NCBI GenBank assembly: GCA_003013855.2
Contig: ML058553.1
Span: 1,488,001 to 1,552,000 of the forward strand
Origin: Liriodendron chinense
Taxonomy: Eukaryota; Streptophyta; Magnoliopsida; Magnoliales; Magnoliaceae
Reading direction: 5' to 3'
DNA length: 64,000 bases
The notes beneath the pieces are model-generated. The model had not been told where the DNA came from. It made no database searches and was given only the letters and a program-made list of their open reading frames with translations. The number at the start of each line of letters is the position of its first letter. Position 1 is the stretch's first letter. Below, piece after piece: positions 12,235 to 24,675 of this stretch. The translations under genes were made by a program, and so were the position numbers.

Positions 12235-12490
12235 GGTGGGCCACACCATGATGTATGTGTTATATCCATAGTTTATTCATCTTACAAGATTATTTTATAG
12301 AAAGATACAAAAAAATGATCCACATCCAAAATGAAAATTGCCCACAACATAGAAGTAGTCGGGATTGAACGAGTGCCATTAAAAACTTCCTGCAGCCTAT
12401 AAAAGTATTAGATGAAGTTGATATTTGGGGTCATGCCCTAAAATGATATTACAAAATAGATGTGTGGTATGGATATAACACATATTAATC
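12235..12490. repeat. Foldback family copy, shortened
   Basis: Starts GGTGGGCCACACCATGATGT and ends ATGGATATAACACATATTAA, with GTCATGCCCTAAAATGATAT in the right arm. Confidence 0.6.
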
Positions 12491-14719
12491 AAGTTATATC
12501 TACATGTATATAATCAAGTGAATACATTACACAGTTATTAAAAGTCTAAAGCTACAGAGAAGTATTAGTAGTGCATACCCAATTTTAGAGATATAAAGTA
12601 TTGGTATTACAACTACGTTACTTTAGACCACTGTGGTAATGATAATCATTACCCATTTATGGTGGACCACACTACATTATAATGTATTCCTTCCATAGGC
12701 CCTTAGTCTACCACATGAGCTATAGATAGGGGTTTTTGATCTTAAATAAAGTAGATGAAATCATTCAAAATAATCTTATCATATAATAAGGATAAATATA
12801 ATAAGTATTTGTAAATAGTTAAATATATATTCACATGAAATAAAATAATCTTATAATTTTATTTTTACTAAAAGAGATCTACTTTTTACTATAGTTACTT
12901 TTCTTTACAGCTTACAAACCTTCCTCTTTCTCTTTCTCTCTCTCTCTCTCATCTAAAAGGGCCCATCAGCATATGCACCATGCAATATATGTCATGCACA
13001 TTACATTTGGCATTTGCCTTTGGCCTATTAGATTAAAACAGGGTTTTTTTTTTTTTTTTTTTTTCAGTTTTTGTTTTTGTCATGTCGTAGATCTACACTT
13101 ATGGCACGCATTTCAAGAATGGAGGTCATTCATGGATTAAGTTAGTCACACATTTACGTTGAATTTAGACAGTTGAAAACTGACCACTTTAGTTGAATTT
13201 AGACCGTTGAAAACTTGACCATTTTTCTTGTATACGTTTAACCTACTTAAGAAGTATATCAGCATTAATTTTAATTCTAGGCATGTTTTAGCTTGGGTCT
13301 TTAACATGTGTGCCATAGGCATGGATCTTCACGTGTTCCACACCCTCCCAATGTCCCATATCTGATTAACGGCCTGGATCTTTTACAAATGTGGTGTAAG
13401 CATCTTCGACCAATATTGTCACAAGGCCCTCTTGATCCTAGCCGTTCGTGGTGGAGATATGGGTAATCCACATCACCAAGACACTTCCCTCTCTATCCAT
13501 CTGGGCCGTGTTTGATGCTTGAATCTCTAATAGCCGTTCATCAAACTCACATTGGTGGGCCATTCATTGAAAACGAACCTCTGTTATAGACATGACCTCA
13601 CCTTGCAAGTTGCACCGGCACGCGCATGCTCTTACGTACTCCGATTGATACGGACACAAGAAATTGTAAACAACATCGATGAAGGGTAGAAACGATGGAA
13701 CTAAAATTCTATACAGACAGATCTCTATAGTACATTTTATTTAATCAGGACTGTCCATTTTATGAAACTCATATTGGATGGTTGATATATTAAAATTCAC
13801 CCATATTAATAATCTTAGCCGGTACTTGTCATTACTTTCTCTCACTCAATGTCTACCGTTGAATGTTCTTTTCTCTACCATCGTTTTGAATGCTTCTGAT
13901 CAGATGGCTAGGATCAAGTAGTATACGTGTAAATAGGAAAATTAGCTTTCACAGTAGAGGAGACTAAATGGACGTTCCAGATTGAAACATTACTCTGACA
14001 CGTGTACGATGGAGAGATGGGTCTACCATATCTCAGTGCTACCGCATCATGAGCAAAAGACAACCGCATCCACATAAAATAATTACATGGTGGGATTTTC
14101 CTTTCCGGAATTTATCATTGCCCCTATGGGACTCGACCGTATGGGAAGTATACTTGGGTTTTTGGTTTGTATAAGCAGGGCCCACGGTTCAGTAATCCAG
14201 ACCGTTGGTTTTTTGTGTCCTACCTCGGATAGACGATTCCAAAAAACAAAAAGGTTTCATTGATATAACAACTCTGGCCTTTGAATTTATGGTCTGCAAT
14301 TCAACGGTTGAGAACAAAAAGAATAACAACGGTCCATATTGATCAGCTATAGAAAGGGTCAGTTATGGATGGCTAGAATCTTCCGGTCAATGGGATTTCA
14401 GGGCTTGGTCGACCTACGGTTTCATGGGCCCACTTGTACAATGAAAACCAAAATATGCAGTTGGCATCATACTCATGTCAAGGATCATGTGGACCACAAA
14501 TCTCGAAGAGATCTAACCCTCTGATTCCAACCATTGAATTAGGAGTCTGGTTTGATGAAATGCTTTATTCTCAATGGTGCCGGTAATTTGGACGGTGTGG
14601 ATTGGCGTGCATGCAGGGTACGTTTACGGTAGATTGGAACACCTTGGGGAGAGTGATCTTTTGCTACCTGAGCATATTGGTTGGACCCACATGAAGAAAA
14701 CCTGAGTTAAAAATCATGC
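12491..14719. other. No gene seen
   Basis: AT-rich; a short CT run near 12930 and a T-run near 13045. A duplicated phrase, TTGAATTTAGACCGTTGAAAA and a variant, lies near 13160-13215. Confidence 0.4.
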
Positions 14720-15146
14720 TATCCACTCATTATGTAGGCCACACTGTAAAACAATGGGCAACCATTGATCTTATCCAATGTATTTGTGTTACCCACCCAT
14801 TGATCTTATCCAATGTATTCATGTCGACCACACCATTAGGAAATAGTGGTGATTGAATGCCAACCATTAAAAGTTTCTTTGGGGAACAAAAGTTTTAGAT
14901 CAAGCTGATATTTGTATTATCCCTTCGTCCGGGTCTGAATGAATGACCTTATCAATAGGTTGGATAGCAAATAAACATTATTGTGGGCCCTAGGAAGTTT
15001 TTAATGGTGGGTGTTAAATCACCACTATTTTTTAATGGTGTGGTCCACTAGAGATTTGGATCTGCTTCATTTTTTGGCTCATACCTAAAAACGAATTGGC
15101 AAGATGGATGGACAGCTTGGATATAAAATACATACATCACAGTGGG
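14720..15146. repeat. Foldback family copy
   Basis: Consensus words in order: CCACACCATTAGGAAATAGT, GATCAAGCTGATATTTGTAT, GGTTGGATAGCAAATAAACA, TGGTGTGGTCCACTAGAG, ending ATACATACATCACAGTGGGC. The left end is rearranged by a short direct repeat of CATTGATCTTATCCAATGTA. Confidence 0.65.
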
Positions 15147-15250
15147 CCAATATTGATAGATCTACCGAGCTTGGTGGTTCCTAAATCTACCCATCCATGT
15201 GCTTTATGCATCCTTAGTACTTGTTTGACAATAATTTAGCAGTTTCAAAT

Positions 15251-16025
15251 TAAAGGTGGCAATGGTTCGGGTCGGGTTGGGTCGTTTTCACCTCAACCTT
15301 AACCCGACCCAAATTGAATTTGAGTTGGATTTTCCTGACCTTTACCCAACTCGAATTAAATCGGGTCATGTCCAGTTGACCCGCATTTTAATGATCAACT
15401 AACTAATTTGTAGATTAAACTAAGATGCATATAACACTATATTAAAATTTTTGAAATTGACATTTAATATATATTTCATCCGAGCCATTTAATCAATGTC
15501 CGCCAATTCTATTTTTATTTTTTGACCATTGGATCAAATCAACAAGACCATTTGATATTTAATTTTTTAAGTAGTTAAATTGTGGACACAGTTATTGAAA
15601 TGGAACCATTTGATCCTTTCATTTTAACTGTTTAATAAATTTCTACTAACAATCAAATAAATATAACCATTAAGATAATTTTATTAATTTATTTTATGGA
15701 TCATTAGCTACCATTTCAGTTATTGAGCACCAGAAAAAAAATAAAAAAAATCTCATGATATTTTAATTCTACATGTCATAAAATGTGATCATTAGTGTGC
15801 ACATGTTTGTTAAATTGATAGACATGTGGACCGTTCCTAGCAAGGTGCATGTGAAAAAAAAAACTATGTATTATTTAACTAATAAGAAAATCAAAATATA
15901 ATAGTCTACCTAACCCCTATATGATATGATTCGGTTCGGTTCGAGTCGCCATAACCCGACCCATAAAAATTCAAGTTGGGTCGAGTCAACCTAAAAATAA
16001 ATTTGGGTCAAATATTCCAATCCTA
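15251..16025. mobile_element. Possible hAT-type element of the GGGTCGGGT word class
   Basis: It opens TAAAGGTGGCAATGGTTCGG and closes with AATATTCCAATCCTA. Arms carry GGGTCGGGT and ACCCGACCC words in opposite orientation, with an AT-rich centre. The flanking 8-mers (TTTCAAAT and AACTAGAA) do not match, so the borders are tentative. Confidence 0.5.
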
Positions 16026-16149
16026 AACTAGAAAAAAATAGAGGTTAGCAAGTCTGGGTGAATTTTGCCAGGTCTATTTCACATGCAACTAAGGTTCACA
16101 TGCAACTAAGTTGAACAGTCACTTATCCTCTAACTACCATACAACACAT

Positions 16150-16460
16150 CTAACATGTAAAACATCCTAGAGTCAAGTGGGCCACACTACATGAAATAGT
16201 GGGGAATGCCTGCCTGCCGCTAAAAAACTCTTGGGGCCATAGAAGTTTTGGATCAAGCTGATATTTATATTTTCCCTTCATCCATATCTATGTGATCTTA
16301 TGAATAGGTTGGATAGAAAATGAATATCACTGTGGGGGCTGAGGAAGGTTTCAATGGGAGGGTTCATTATCACCACTGCTTCCTGCGGTTTGATCAACTC
16401 AAGCCTTGGATATGCCTCGTTTTTAGGGTCACATATCACGGTGGCCCCATAGAGCCCGAA
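16150..16460. repeat. Foldback family copy, truncated at the left
   Basis: Contains AAGTGGGCCACACTACATGA, GATCAAGCTGATATTTATAT and GGTTGGATAGAAAATGAATA, ending near CACGGTGGCCCCATAGAGCC. Confidence 0.6.
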
Positions 16461-16544
16461 AAGTTGTCTATCTGTGAGAGACGTGTAGCACGGACGCGGA
16501 CTAGCTACTGACGAAGCAACTATTCTACTGACCCCACCAAGTTC

Positions 16545-17165
16545 TATGGGGCCCACTGTGATGTATGTATTTTATCCACACTGTCCATCTATTTGGTATG
16601 ATTATTTTAGGGCATCATACCAAAAATCAAGCAGATCCAAAGATCAAGTGGACCAATTACAGAAAAAAGCAGGGACTGATGCTCACCGTTGAAAACTTTC
16701 TAAGGCCCACGTGGAGCACGGACGTGGATTAGCTATTGATGGCTTTCATAAGTTTACAAAGACATGGACGAATGGAAAACACAAATATCAGCTTGATTGA
16801 AAACTTCTATTGCCCTAAGATGTTTTTAATTGTAGGCATTCAATCCCCACTATTTTCTGTGGTGGGTTCCACTAGAACTTTGGATATGGTTTTTTGTATT
16901 TATTTTATTTTATTTTATCCCTTTATCCAGGTACGTGTGATCTTATCAACAGGTTGGATGGCAAATAAATGTTACAAAACATTACGTTGGGCCCTAGGAA
17001 GTTTTTAATGGTTGTGCATTCAATCACCACTCTTTCCTACAGTGTAGTCCACATGAGATTCAGATCTGCTTTATTTTTTGGTTTGTGCCTAAAATGATAT
17101 GCAAAAACTGATGGTCGGCGTGGATGTAGAATACATACATCAAGGTAGGCCCCACTGTAAGGGCT
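16545..17165. repeat. Foldback family copies, overlapping or nested
   Basis: Left end GGGGCCCACTGTGATGTATG and right end CAAGGTAGGCCCCACTGTAA are inverse. The middle holds a second arrangement, with CACGGACGTGGATTAGCTAT near 16718 echoing a similar word near 16492, so two events are likely. Confidence 0.6.
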
Positions 17166-17445
17166 GCAATCTCTGAGATGAAGCCAGGGCGCACCGAATC
17201 CGCTCCCCTATTCGCGACAGAAACTAAGTAACTAATTAAGATGATTAAAGGTATTTTTAATATTAATATTATTATAAATTAATATTTTATTTTTAAAATT
17301 TAGTTTCCAAATATTCAAATTAAAGGGTTTATATGGAGTAACGTTTCCAAACGAAAAGGGAAGCATTTCCCTTTGGGGCATTAAAGATCCAACTTTTAGG
17401 AGAATGGTGGATTAGCCTATATAAAAAACAAAGTAGCAACCCCAT

Positions 17446-17483
<38 letters not shown>
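17446..17483. repeat. (TAA)n microsatellite
   Basis: Perfect trinucleotide run about 0.4 kb downstream of the HMA gene stop codon. Confidence 0.95.
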
Positions 17484-17485
<2 letters not shown>

Positions 17486-17867
17486 CCCAAAGTGATTTTC
17501 GCCATAGGTCCGTTTTGCGGTTTTTTAAACATCACATAATAACAATTATGGCATGGAGAGATACTTTTCACTGTTTAAAATGTCAAATAAATAAAATGGA
17601 GAACTGATAATTAAAATTATTATTATTATTATTATCTCCCCCTTAATGCATCTTGTGGCTTAAAAAAAAACCATGTACCGCAAATAATGGTACAGACGCT
17701 TGTAAGTGATGATTAGTTCACAAATAAGTATTGAATAGATACAGCTAATGAGAAAACTATGCTTACTTTCTAAGAAAAAACAGAAACAAAAACAAAACAA
17801 AACAAAACAGTTACAGCAACCAACTTATATTATCTGAATCCTTAAGGAATATCATTTTATTTTATTT

Positions 17868-20800
17868 CTATTTCTTCTCCTCTTCCTTCTTTTCCTCTTT
17901 CTTCTCTTCTTCTTTCTTCTCTTCCTTCTTCTCTTCCTTCTTTTCCTCTTTCTTCTCTTCCTTGGCTGGCCCAACTGTTACAATGTCTATCTTCCCCACC
18001 TTCCTCAAATTCTTTGCAATTGCCACTGCGTCCATTTGGCCTATGATGATCATCTTTTGTTCCTTCATATCAACCGCGATCGAATCGATGCCTATAAAAC
18101 ATGAAAGAGTTTTTCATATAATAGCTTAAAACTTATTTCAAATAACCTAATTTCCTGTTATTATTGATGGCACACATGTAAAGAATGAGCGCATCCCATC
18201 TAGTGGACCCGATGTCAGTTCATCTTTTTTTTTTATTCCTTTCTTTCTTTCTTTCTTTTCATTAGTATAGCCAATGGATGGTGTTATGATCCCAATGATT
18301 TAATAGCCTAACTTTACACATTCCATCAATCCTAGATTGGTTAGATTCTTAATAATTGATATAAGAGCCAATACCATGTTTAGTGTTTAAGTCACGGAAG
18401 GGGCTACTTGTGAAAAGGACAACTTGGACAAGAGAACAAAAGCAGTCATGATGTGAAAAAAGGCTACCTGAGTGACTAGAGTGCAACAGCCATGCCCTGA
18501 AAAGGTCTACCGGTAATAGAGGCTAGAGTGAGTGCTGCCATAGAGTGGGCTGCCGTAAATGTTAACTGCGAAGCTTGATGGAATGTTACGATGAGCCATT
18601 CAATTAGAGGGATAAGATTTTGTGATCGTTTGCTTTTAAGATAGGTGACCCATCCGTGATGGGCCCACCTCGATAAACAGTCTGGACTCTGTACATGTGT
18701 GCCACACAATGAGACTGGAATAGCTGATACCAAGAAGAAATGTAGCAACTGACAGACTTTCAATATATTAATTATCGCAAACTTCCTCAAGAGTTATCAT
18801 TTTACCAAATAATACCTCCACTAAATGAAATTATTGAGTGGTTCCTTTGGATCCACGTAAACTTTCAAGATGCCCACGATTATCTTTTTCTTTAAAAGGT
18901 GGTAAAGTAGAGAATTCTAGGGCCCACATGTCATGAGTATGACATCTTATCCGTCCAACATAAGCACTTCCATGGTAAGGATTAGATGAACAAAAAAAAA
19001 AAAAAAAGATGCCAATCAAATCATCAGATGATTTATACATGAATTTGAAGATTTTGGACGGTGCATATTGTTTTTTTTATGATGATGTTTCTTAGTCACG
19101 GATTGCATCATCTAGATTTCTATTTTGGGTTGCATTTGTTGATGGATTGGATGTCATACACATACCACGTGGACCCCACAACTCCACATTACCACTTTTC
19201 AAAGAAAAAGGGTATTTTGGTCATTTTATCCCTTAGCATTCTTTTTAGAATTTTGATAACCCCAAGTTTTATTTGGTAAAAATCAGAATTTTGCAGTCCA
19301 AACCCCTTTGAATATGAAATATTTAGATCTGCCTTTCAATAAATTAGAAGATATTAATATAGGAAATGAGGCAACGTTTGGCTGCACAAGTGAATTGAAT
19401 TGCATTTTAATCAAGATGAAAAAAAAGGTGATGGAAAATAGTCCTCATATTGTACTTACCTTCTTCCAACTCTGAAATTATAAGAATTGTAACTTGCAAC
19501 TTGGAGCCCAAACTGTCACCAATTCCACTTTTTAGATAAATGACAATTGCAATTCAATTCCATAGGGCATCCAAACGCACCCAAAACATTGCTTTCCTTT
19601 TTATTACCAGCGATAGCCTCAAATGCCATACTATCAATTATCCATAATATAGACAATTGGGCGACGTGATGAGTGGACCGTCGTGATTTTGGGTGGCATG
19701 TTCGTGATCTTTAATGGACGGATCGCCTGTTGCACATGTGTGCCATGTTGGTACGTGTGCAACAAAAGTACCATCATCGCATCCAATATTAACAATGAAT
19801 CTGTAAAGGGATATGCCATCAAAAGCGCATCCAGGCTGTTGATTGTGTGGGCCCGTGGCACTTTGCCCGAGACAAAAAGATGAACTGGCACGGAGTTGTA
19901 ATTGATGGTTACAAAAGGAAATCCAACGGTCCAAGTTCAACAGAAATGTGTCCCACGTCCCTGATGAGTGGATGGGCATGGTTGATCATATATATCATCC
20001 ACCATATATTCGAACTCTTGAACGGTCCAGATCTTTCATGCATGTGCCACGTTGGCATGTGGGACCATTGCAATTGACATTTCCCCATATTTTTGTTAAA
20101 TTTCCAGCAACGACGTAGGTATGAGGGTTCAGTAACGAAATCCAGCTATTATATAATTATTCCACCTGTATCCGTCGGTAGAAGATGAGTATGGTAGCGT
20201 CATCTCTCCACAGTACAAGTGGCAGCATGTGAAGTATCAATCAGGATCGTTCATCAAGTGGGATCTACTGTTGATGATTAACCAGATGATCCTGTCCATC
20301 TATGAAGCAGCCTTCAAAGCCAAGGTAGAAAAAGAAACGGCTAGCGGTCATTATTTAGATAGTGAAGAAAGGTCAGCTAGCATTGTATTACAAATAAAAT
20401 TTTCAAAACTAAGCCATCTTGGATACTGTCCACAAGATGGACGGTCCCGATTAATAGATCATCACACCATGTGTGAGGCAGGGATATGGACCTACCATAT
20501 TCCAGCTCTCCTGGTTCTACAGTATCATCTCATGTGAAAGTTATCCACTGTATGGACTGTAACTAATAGTACAACCGGTTGGATTGAGATCATCTCATGA
20601 AAATAAAGAAATCCACAACATGGGTTTTTTTCCATTTTCATTAATTATATAAAAAATAAAATAAAAAATAGAAAATAGATTAAAAAAAATACCATAAATT
20701 TCAGCAACAGCTTGTATTGCTTTTTGTTTGGTCTTCTCATCAGCCATGGCTGGGATTTTTATCACCACCTTCTGCTGAAAATTCAAAAAAAAATAAAAAA

Positions 20801-20895
20801 AAAAATTGGATTTTTTCTAGGACCATGAAAGCATATGAAGGTAGGATTGAAATTTTAACAAACATGAGGGGGGATTAAAAGCATACCTGTGCCAT
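17868..20895 (-). CDS. Small HMA-domain protein (HIPP/HPP-like) lacking the CxxC metal site, three exons, 104 aa
   Basis: Exons in transcription order are 20895-20887 (codes only MAQ), 20774-20693 and 18091-17868. They sum to 315 nt, 105 codons including TAG, and all introns are GT-AG. Residues about 4-70 (QKVVIKIPAMADEKTKQKAI, then GIDSIAVDMKEQKMIIIGQM and KVGKIDIVTV) match the heavy-metal-associated fold seen in plant HIPP-like proteins. The metal-binding CxxC is replaced by PAMADE. The tail (from about residue 74) is a run of EEKK units and ends without a CaaX prenylation box, so copper carriage and prenylation are both unlikely. Proteins of this kind are known as cytosolic or nuclear interaction proteins, some targeted by pathogen effectors. 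Intron 2 is 2601 nt and holds repeats. An in-frame ATG 22 codons upstream (20961-20959) is an alternative start; the MAQ start was chosen because family members usually begin close to the first beta strand. Confidence 0.86.
19380..19581. mobile_element. Small MITE with GTTTGG-type ends in HMA gene intron 2
   Basis: Begins ACGTTTGGCTGCACAAG with GAATTGAATTGC words and ends TTGCAATTCAATTCCATAGG followed by GCATCCAAACGCACC. It resembles the element at 344-531. Confidence 0.55.
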
Positions 20896-21964
20896 TTCTG
20901 ATGAATGGCTGGAAATGGAATTGGAACGGGATGAGAACGAGAGAGTCTTGAAAATCGGCATTGCGTTTTGTTGGGGAATGTGTCGGCATTCAATATTTAA
21001 TGGGGGGAGAGAGTTGTGATGGATAGTCGCGTGATTAGGTATGTGAATCCTACTCTCGCCAGGTGGGATGTGTTGTGAGAGATTTTGTTTGTTCTTCCAG
21101 TGGGTCCCACCATTTATGTGCTGAGGATTGTCTTTTTATGGTCATCAGGTGGGCCACGTGTGGAGAACAAAAAATGGACGGTTGTGTAAGATTGACGAAT
21201 GCATCCATGTTAGCATACACCATCTGCTGATGTAGCGGTAGACCCTGATGGACCTGATGAACGGCTCTGATCTCGTTTTCACTTGCAACATTGGTAAGGT
21301 GTGAAGAGAGTAGGACTCGGGTGGCTTTTGATGCGAGTAGAGATGGGATTCCTCGATGGGCATGTTTTCGAAAAAGAACAGATTCCATACAGCTGACTCC
21401 ATGCTGAGTTAGAATACAGCTCCACCATTACTTACAAATTTTATTGTTTTAACACATCCGGACCATGTAAACTGTGGAAATCACTATCAAGATCATATGT
21501 TTTGAAAATAAGTCTGATCATATTATTATTTGGACCACAAGAACCATACTTTGATTTTGAAGGTTCTCCAGCTTGAAGAGAGGATCACCATGATTTTTGT
21601 GCCAGAAGATCTTGATTTTGGGGCGCACCTTAGATTTGGATCTGAATAATTTATGGAACCCAATCCTCCAATGGGCTGGATAAACGGATGGACGGCGTGG
21701 ATATACAAAAAATCATCCATGTGGGTGACACGGGAAGGTTAACATACACTAAGCTGTTCCCGGGATAACACCTCCCGTATGGTCCATATGGCTGATATTT
21801 TTGTATAGTCCGGATCCTCTGTTGAAACCTGGCAGAGAAACCCTACTCGTCACTTCTTTGATTGGTCCAAATCAGTGTGACTGTGTCAGAGCTGAGCTGG
21901 ACCAATCAGAGCAGCGGAAGCAAAGGTTCTCTGCCCGGTTTCAACTAAGGATCCGGATTCTATT
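20896..21964. promoter_or_regulatory. Upstream region of the HMA gene
   Basis: Contains the likely leader of the minus-strand HMA gene (20896 to about 21000, with a TTAAATATT stretch near 20995). No gene or bounded element is seen beyond it. Confidence 0.35.
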
Positions 21965-22315
21965 TTGTATATCCATACCATCCATCCTTTTCTACAGCCC
22001 ATTTTAGAATAAATGAGGTTCCAAAAATTATGCAAAAATAAATCTCAAGTGGCCCATACCACTAGAAACAGTGTGATTGAGTGATCCACCATTAAAAATT
22101 CCAAAGAGCCCATTGTAAGGTTTTGGTAATGTTTATTTTCAATACAATCTCTTGGTAATCTCAATAAGGTCTTTGATGAAGGAAAAATATAAATATCAGA
22201 TTGATCCAAAATTTTTGTGGTCCACAAAACGTTTTTAATGGATATTCATCACTGTTACTAGTGGTATGGTCAACTTCAGATATAAAAAATACATCAAGAA
22301 GGCCCACACGGTTAG
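21965..22315. repeat. Foldback family copy
   Basis: Shows CCCATTTTAGAATAAATGAG, CAAGTGGCCCATACCACTAG, TATCAGATTGATCCAAAATT and ACATCAAGAAGGCCCACACG in family order. Confidence 0.6.
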
Positions 22316-22374
22316 GGTAACATCCACTAAGCTGTTCTCATGGTAACACCTAATTCGCTCCGGGTGTAAAGACC

Positions 22375-22545
22375 CTGGGGGCCTTCTATTGTCTATGTGT
22401 TTTATCCAGGCCGTCCATCCATTTTACCAGCTCATTTTAGGGCAAGAGTTAAAAATTGAATCATATCCAAAACTTAAGTGGACCACCATAGGAAACAGTG
22501 ATGATTGAACACACCGATGAAAACTTTAAAATCATGGTGATCCAA
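22375..22545. repeat. Half copy of the foldback family
   Basis: Contains TGTGTTTTATCCAGGCCGTC, CATTTTAGGGCAAGAGTT and AAGTGGACCACCATAGGAAA; the second arm is absent. Confidence 0.55.
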
Positions 22546-23247
22546 CGATTCTACTGATTAATGGCCATTTGTTCTTTGAATCCAGGCCGTTCATTAGTTT
22601 GTCAAATGCCCAATAATGGAATGAGGACATTAATTATCTTGATTTCCGATCCATTTGAAGGTTGGCCCACAATTTTGACGGTTGAATCTGACTTTCATAT
22701 CGGCGAAAAAGATTGTCTAAATCAAGAGTGCGTGTGTATGAGTCAGCACACGAGGGGTGTTTTGTGGATCGTTGAAAATAACAGAAGTCGTTGTCAAAGG
22801 TCGCGGCCATTCGTTTTGGAAAGGGCAGCTTTTTGCAACTTTGTTAGATTCTCTTCTTACAGGGCAAGGAAACTCGCCTCTTCTTAACTAAACCATGAGA
22901 AAACACTGTTACTCTGGCAGAGTGTGATGGATGATATACGGGCGCTTTGAAATGAAAGATATTTATTGGACAGTTAAAAATGAAAGATATATCCAACTTT
23001 CCTATTTCTATAAACAAGTGTCCCAAAATGGACACCTGAGATTATTCAATGGATCCAATCTTTGGACTGTTGACTTGTTGACAGTGAGCTGCACAAACGT
23101 TTGTGGAAAGGTAATGGGCTGCTTGGGGTTGCTTTTATCAATTGTGGAAATACTTCTCACCTATGGGAAATTGGATGGATTGAGTGGACGCCGTACAATT
23201 ATTCTGTGGGCCCCACAATGCTGCAGACAGGTTATGAAAAAGTCACC

Positions 23248-23601
23248 TCACTTGTTAGAGTCCTTTGATATACATTGATACACCATCCTCTAGCAGCTAG
23301 AGCTTTTAGAGAAAATTGTGATTTAACATGATATCACAGCGGAAGGCACTTTGTTCAAATGCGGACGTAGCAAATATGCCACTGGTAATATATTCTCCCA
23401 TGGGGGCCGTTTATAATGTGAGTTATGATTATCCTTCCACCTGGGTGTGAGCTATAAGTGTCCCTCCACCCTTGCCCAATATACTCCCGTGCGAAGTTCC
23501 ACCCAGCACGTGCAGGGAAGTGTTGAAATCCTTTGATATGCATTGATACGCCATCCTCTAACAGCTCAAGCTTTTAGAGAAAATGGTGATTTGACATCAC
23601 T
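23248..23601 (+). mobile_element. TRIM retrotransposon, complete, 344 bp
   Basis: The element is 23253-23596. LTRs of 76 bp (23253-23328 and 23521-23596) start TGTT and end AACA/GACA. TCACT flanks both sides (23248-23252, 23597-23601). After the first LTR, TGATATCACAGC resembles the initiator-Met tRNA primer site TGGTATCAGAGC. CAGGGAAG lies just before the second LTR as the polypurine tract. The interior has no coding capacity. Confidence 0.93.
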
Positions 23602-24578
23602 ATGGCTGTGAGCAACCTATGTACACGCCACATGTTTGCCATCATGGCATGTAGATTTGAGATCTAATCCATCCATTAGAAAGACACAACTGTACTAATC
23701 CTAGCTCAAGGATTAGGTTGAACCATTGGTCTTGTGGGCCTTAGTTTGTGAAATAAATGTACAGATCTAAAACACTTAGCTATAGTTTTCTAACCATCCA
23801 CCTGTTTTTAATATTAGGGCCCACATTCTAAGTGGATTAAATTGATTTTTTTCTTCTTAAATATGATCGGACCAACCGGTGGATGGATTTGATCCTGACC
23901 TATGTGCCACGACGGCATATGTGTGGAGGTGTCCATATCTACACTGGTGTGCAATTAACAAACCTTACAAAGAGATCTTTAATGGGTGTTTTTGAAAGTT
24001 AGTAGAAGTGGAAATGGACAAGATAAGTGGTCCCCCGATTTAAGATGATCAAGATAAGAATATCACAATTTTGTCTTATAACCTAATAAATGGTCATGAC
24101 TAACCAACGCACTGTCACCTAGCCCCTTAATTCTCACTTTGCAAGTAATCACTGTATCCAATCTCAAGTTCTGAAGAACAATCAGAAGAATCCCTCTCAT
24201 TATCCCTTTTTTTTTCCCCTGCAAAATCTCATTAACCCATTCACATGCTACTGAATGTAATCTCACAATATTATCATGATAATGTCATTTTATCAGTTTC
24301 TCATGACAATATCACAAGATTCGGCAATATTTGTCACAATGAATGGGATCAAGTGTACCATGGGCCCACAAATCATGTAAAACATAACACAAAACACTAC
24401 AAGCAATATACAAGATTTACAAACCTCACCCATAAATCTTGAAATCCTCTCAACTTTATTAGAATTCCTAGAAATCGGATTTCTATAATTAATACATATA
24501 TTATTAGAAATAATCAATTGGGCTAACTAATTATATGTCTAAACCTTGTCTCTTTGGTCATTTAAGAGAAAGAGTAAG

Positions 24579-24652
24579 GATGTGTTTGGTTGCACCAAAT
24601 ATCATGATATTTAATGATTAATCAATCTAATTTGGTGCAACCAAACACACCC
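24579..24652. mobile_element. Very short palindromic MITE just downstream of the GT90 stop codon
   Basis: Arms of about 22 nt (GGATGTGTTTGGTTGCACCA and its near-perfect inverse ending AACCAAACACACCC) enclose a 30-nt AT-rich centre. It starts 24 nt after the GT90 stop on the transcribed strand, so it probably lies in the 3' UTR. Confidence 0.7.
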
Positions 24653-24675
24653 TCAATAAATAAATAAACGAAATT

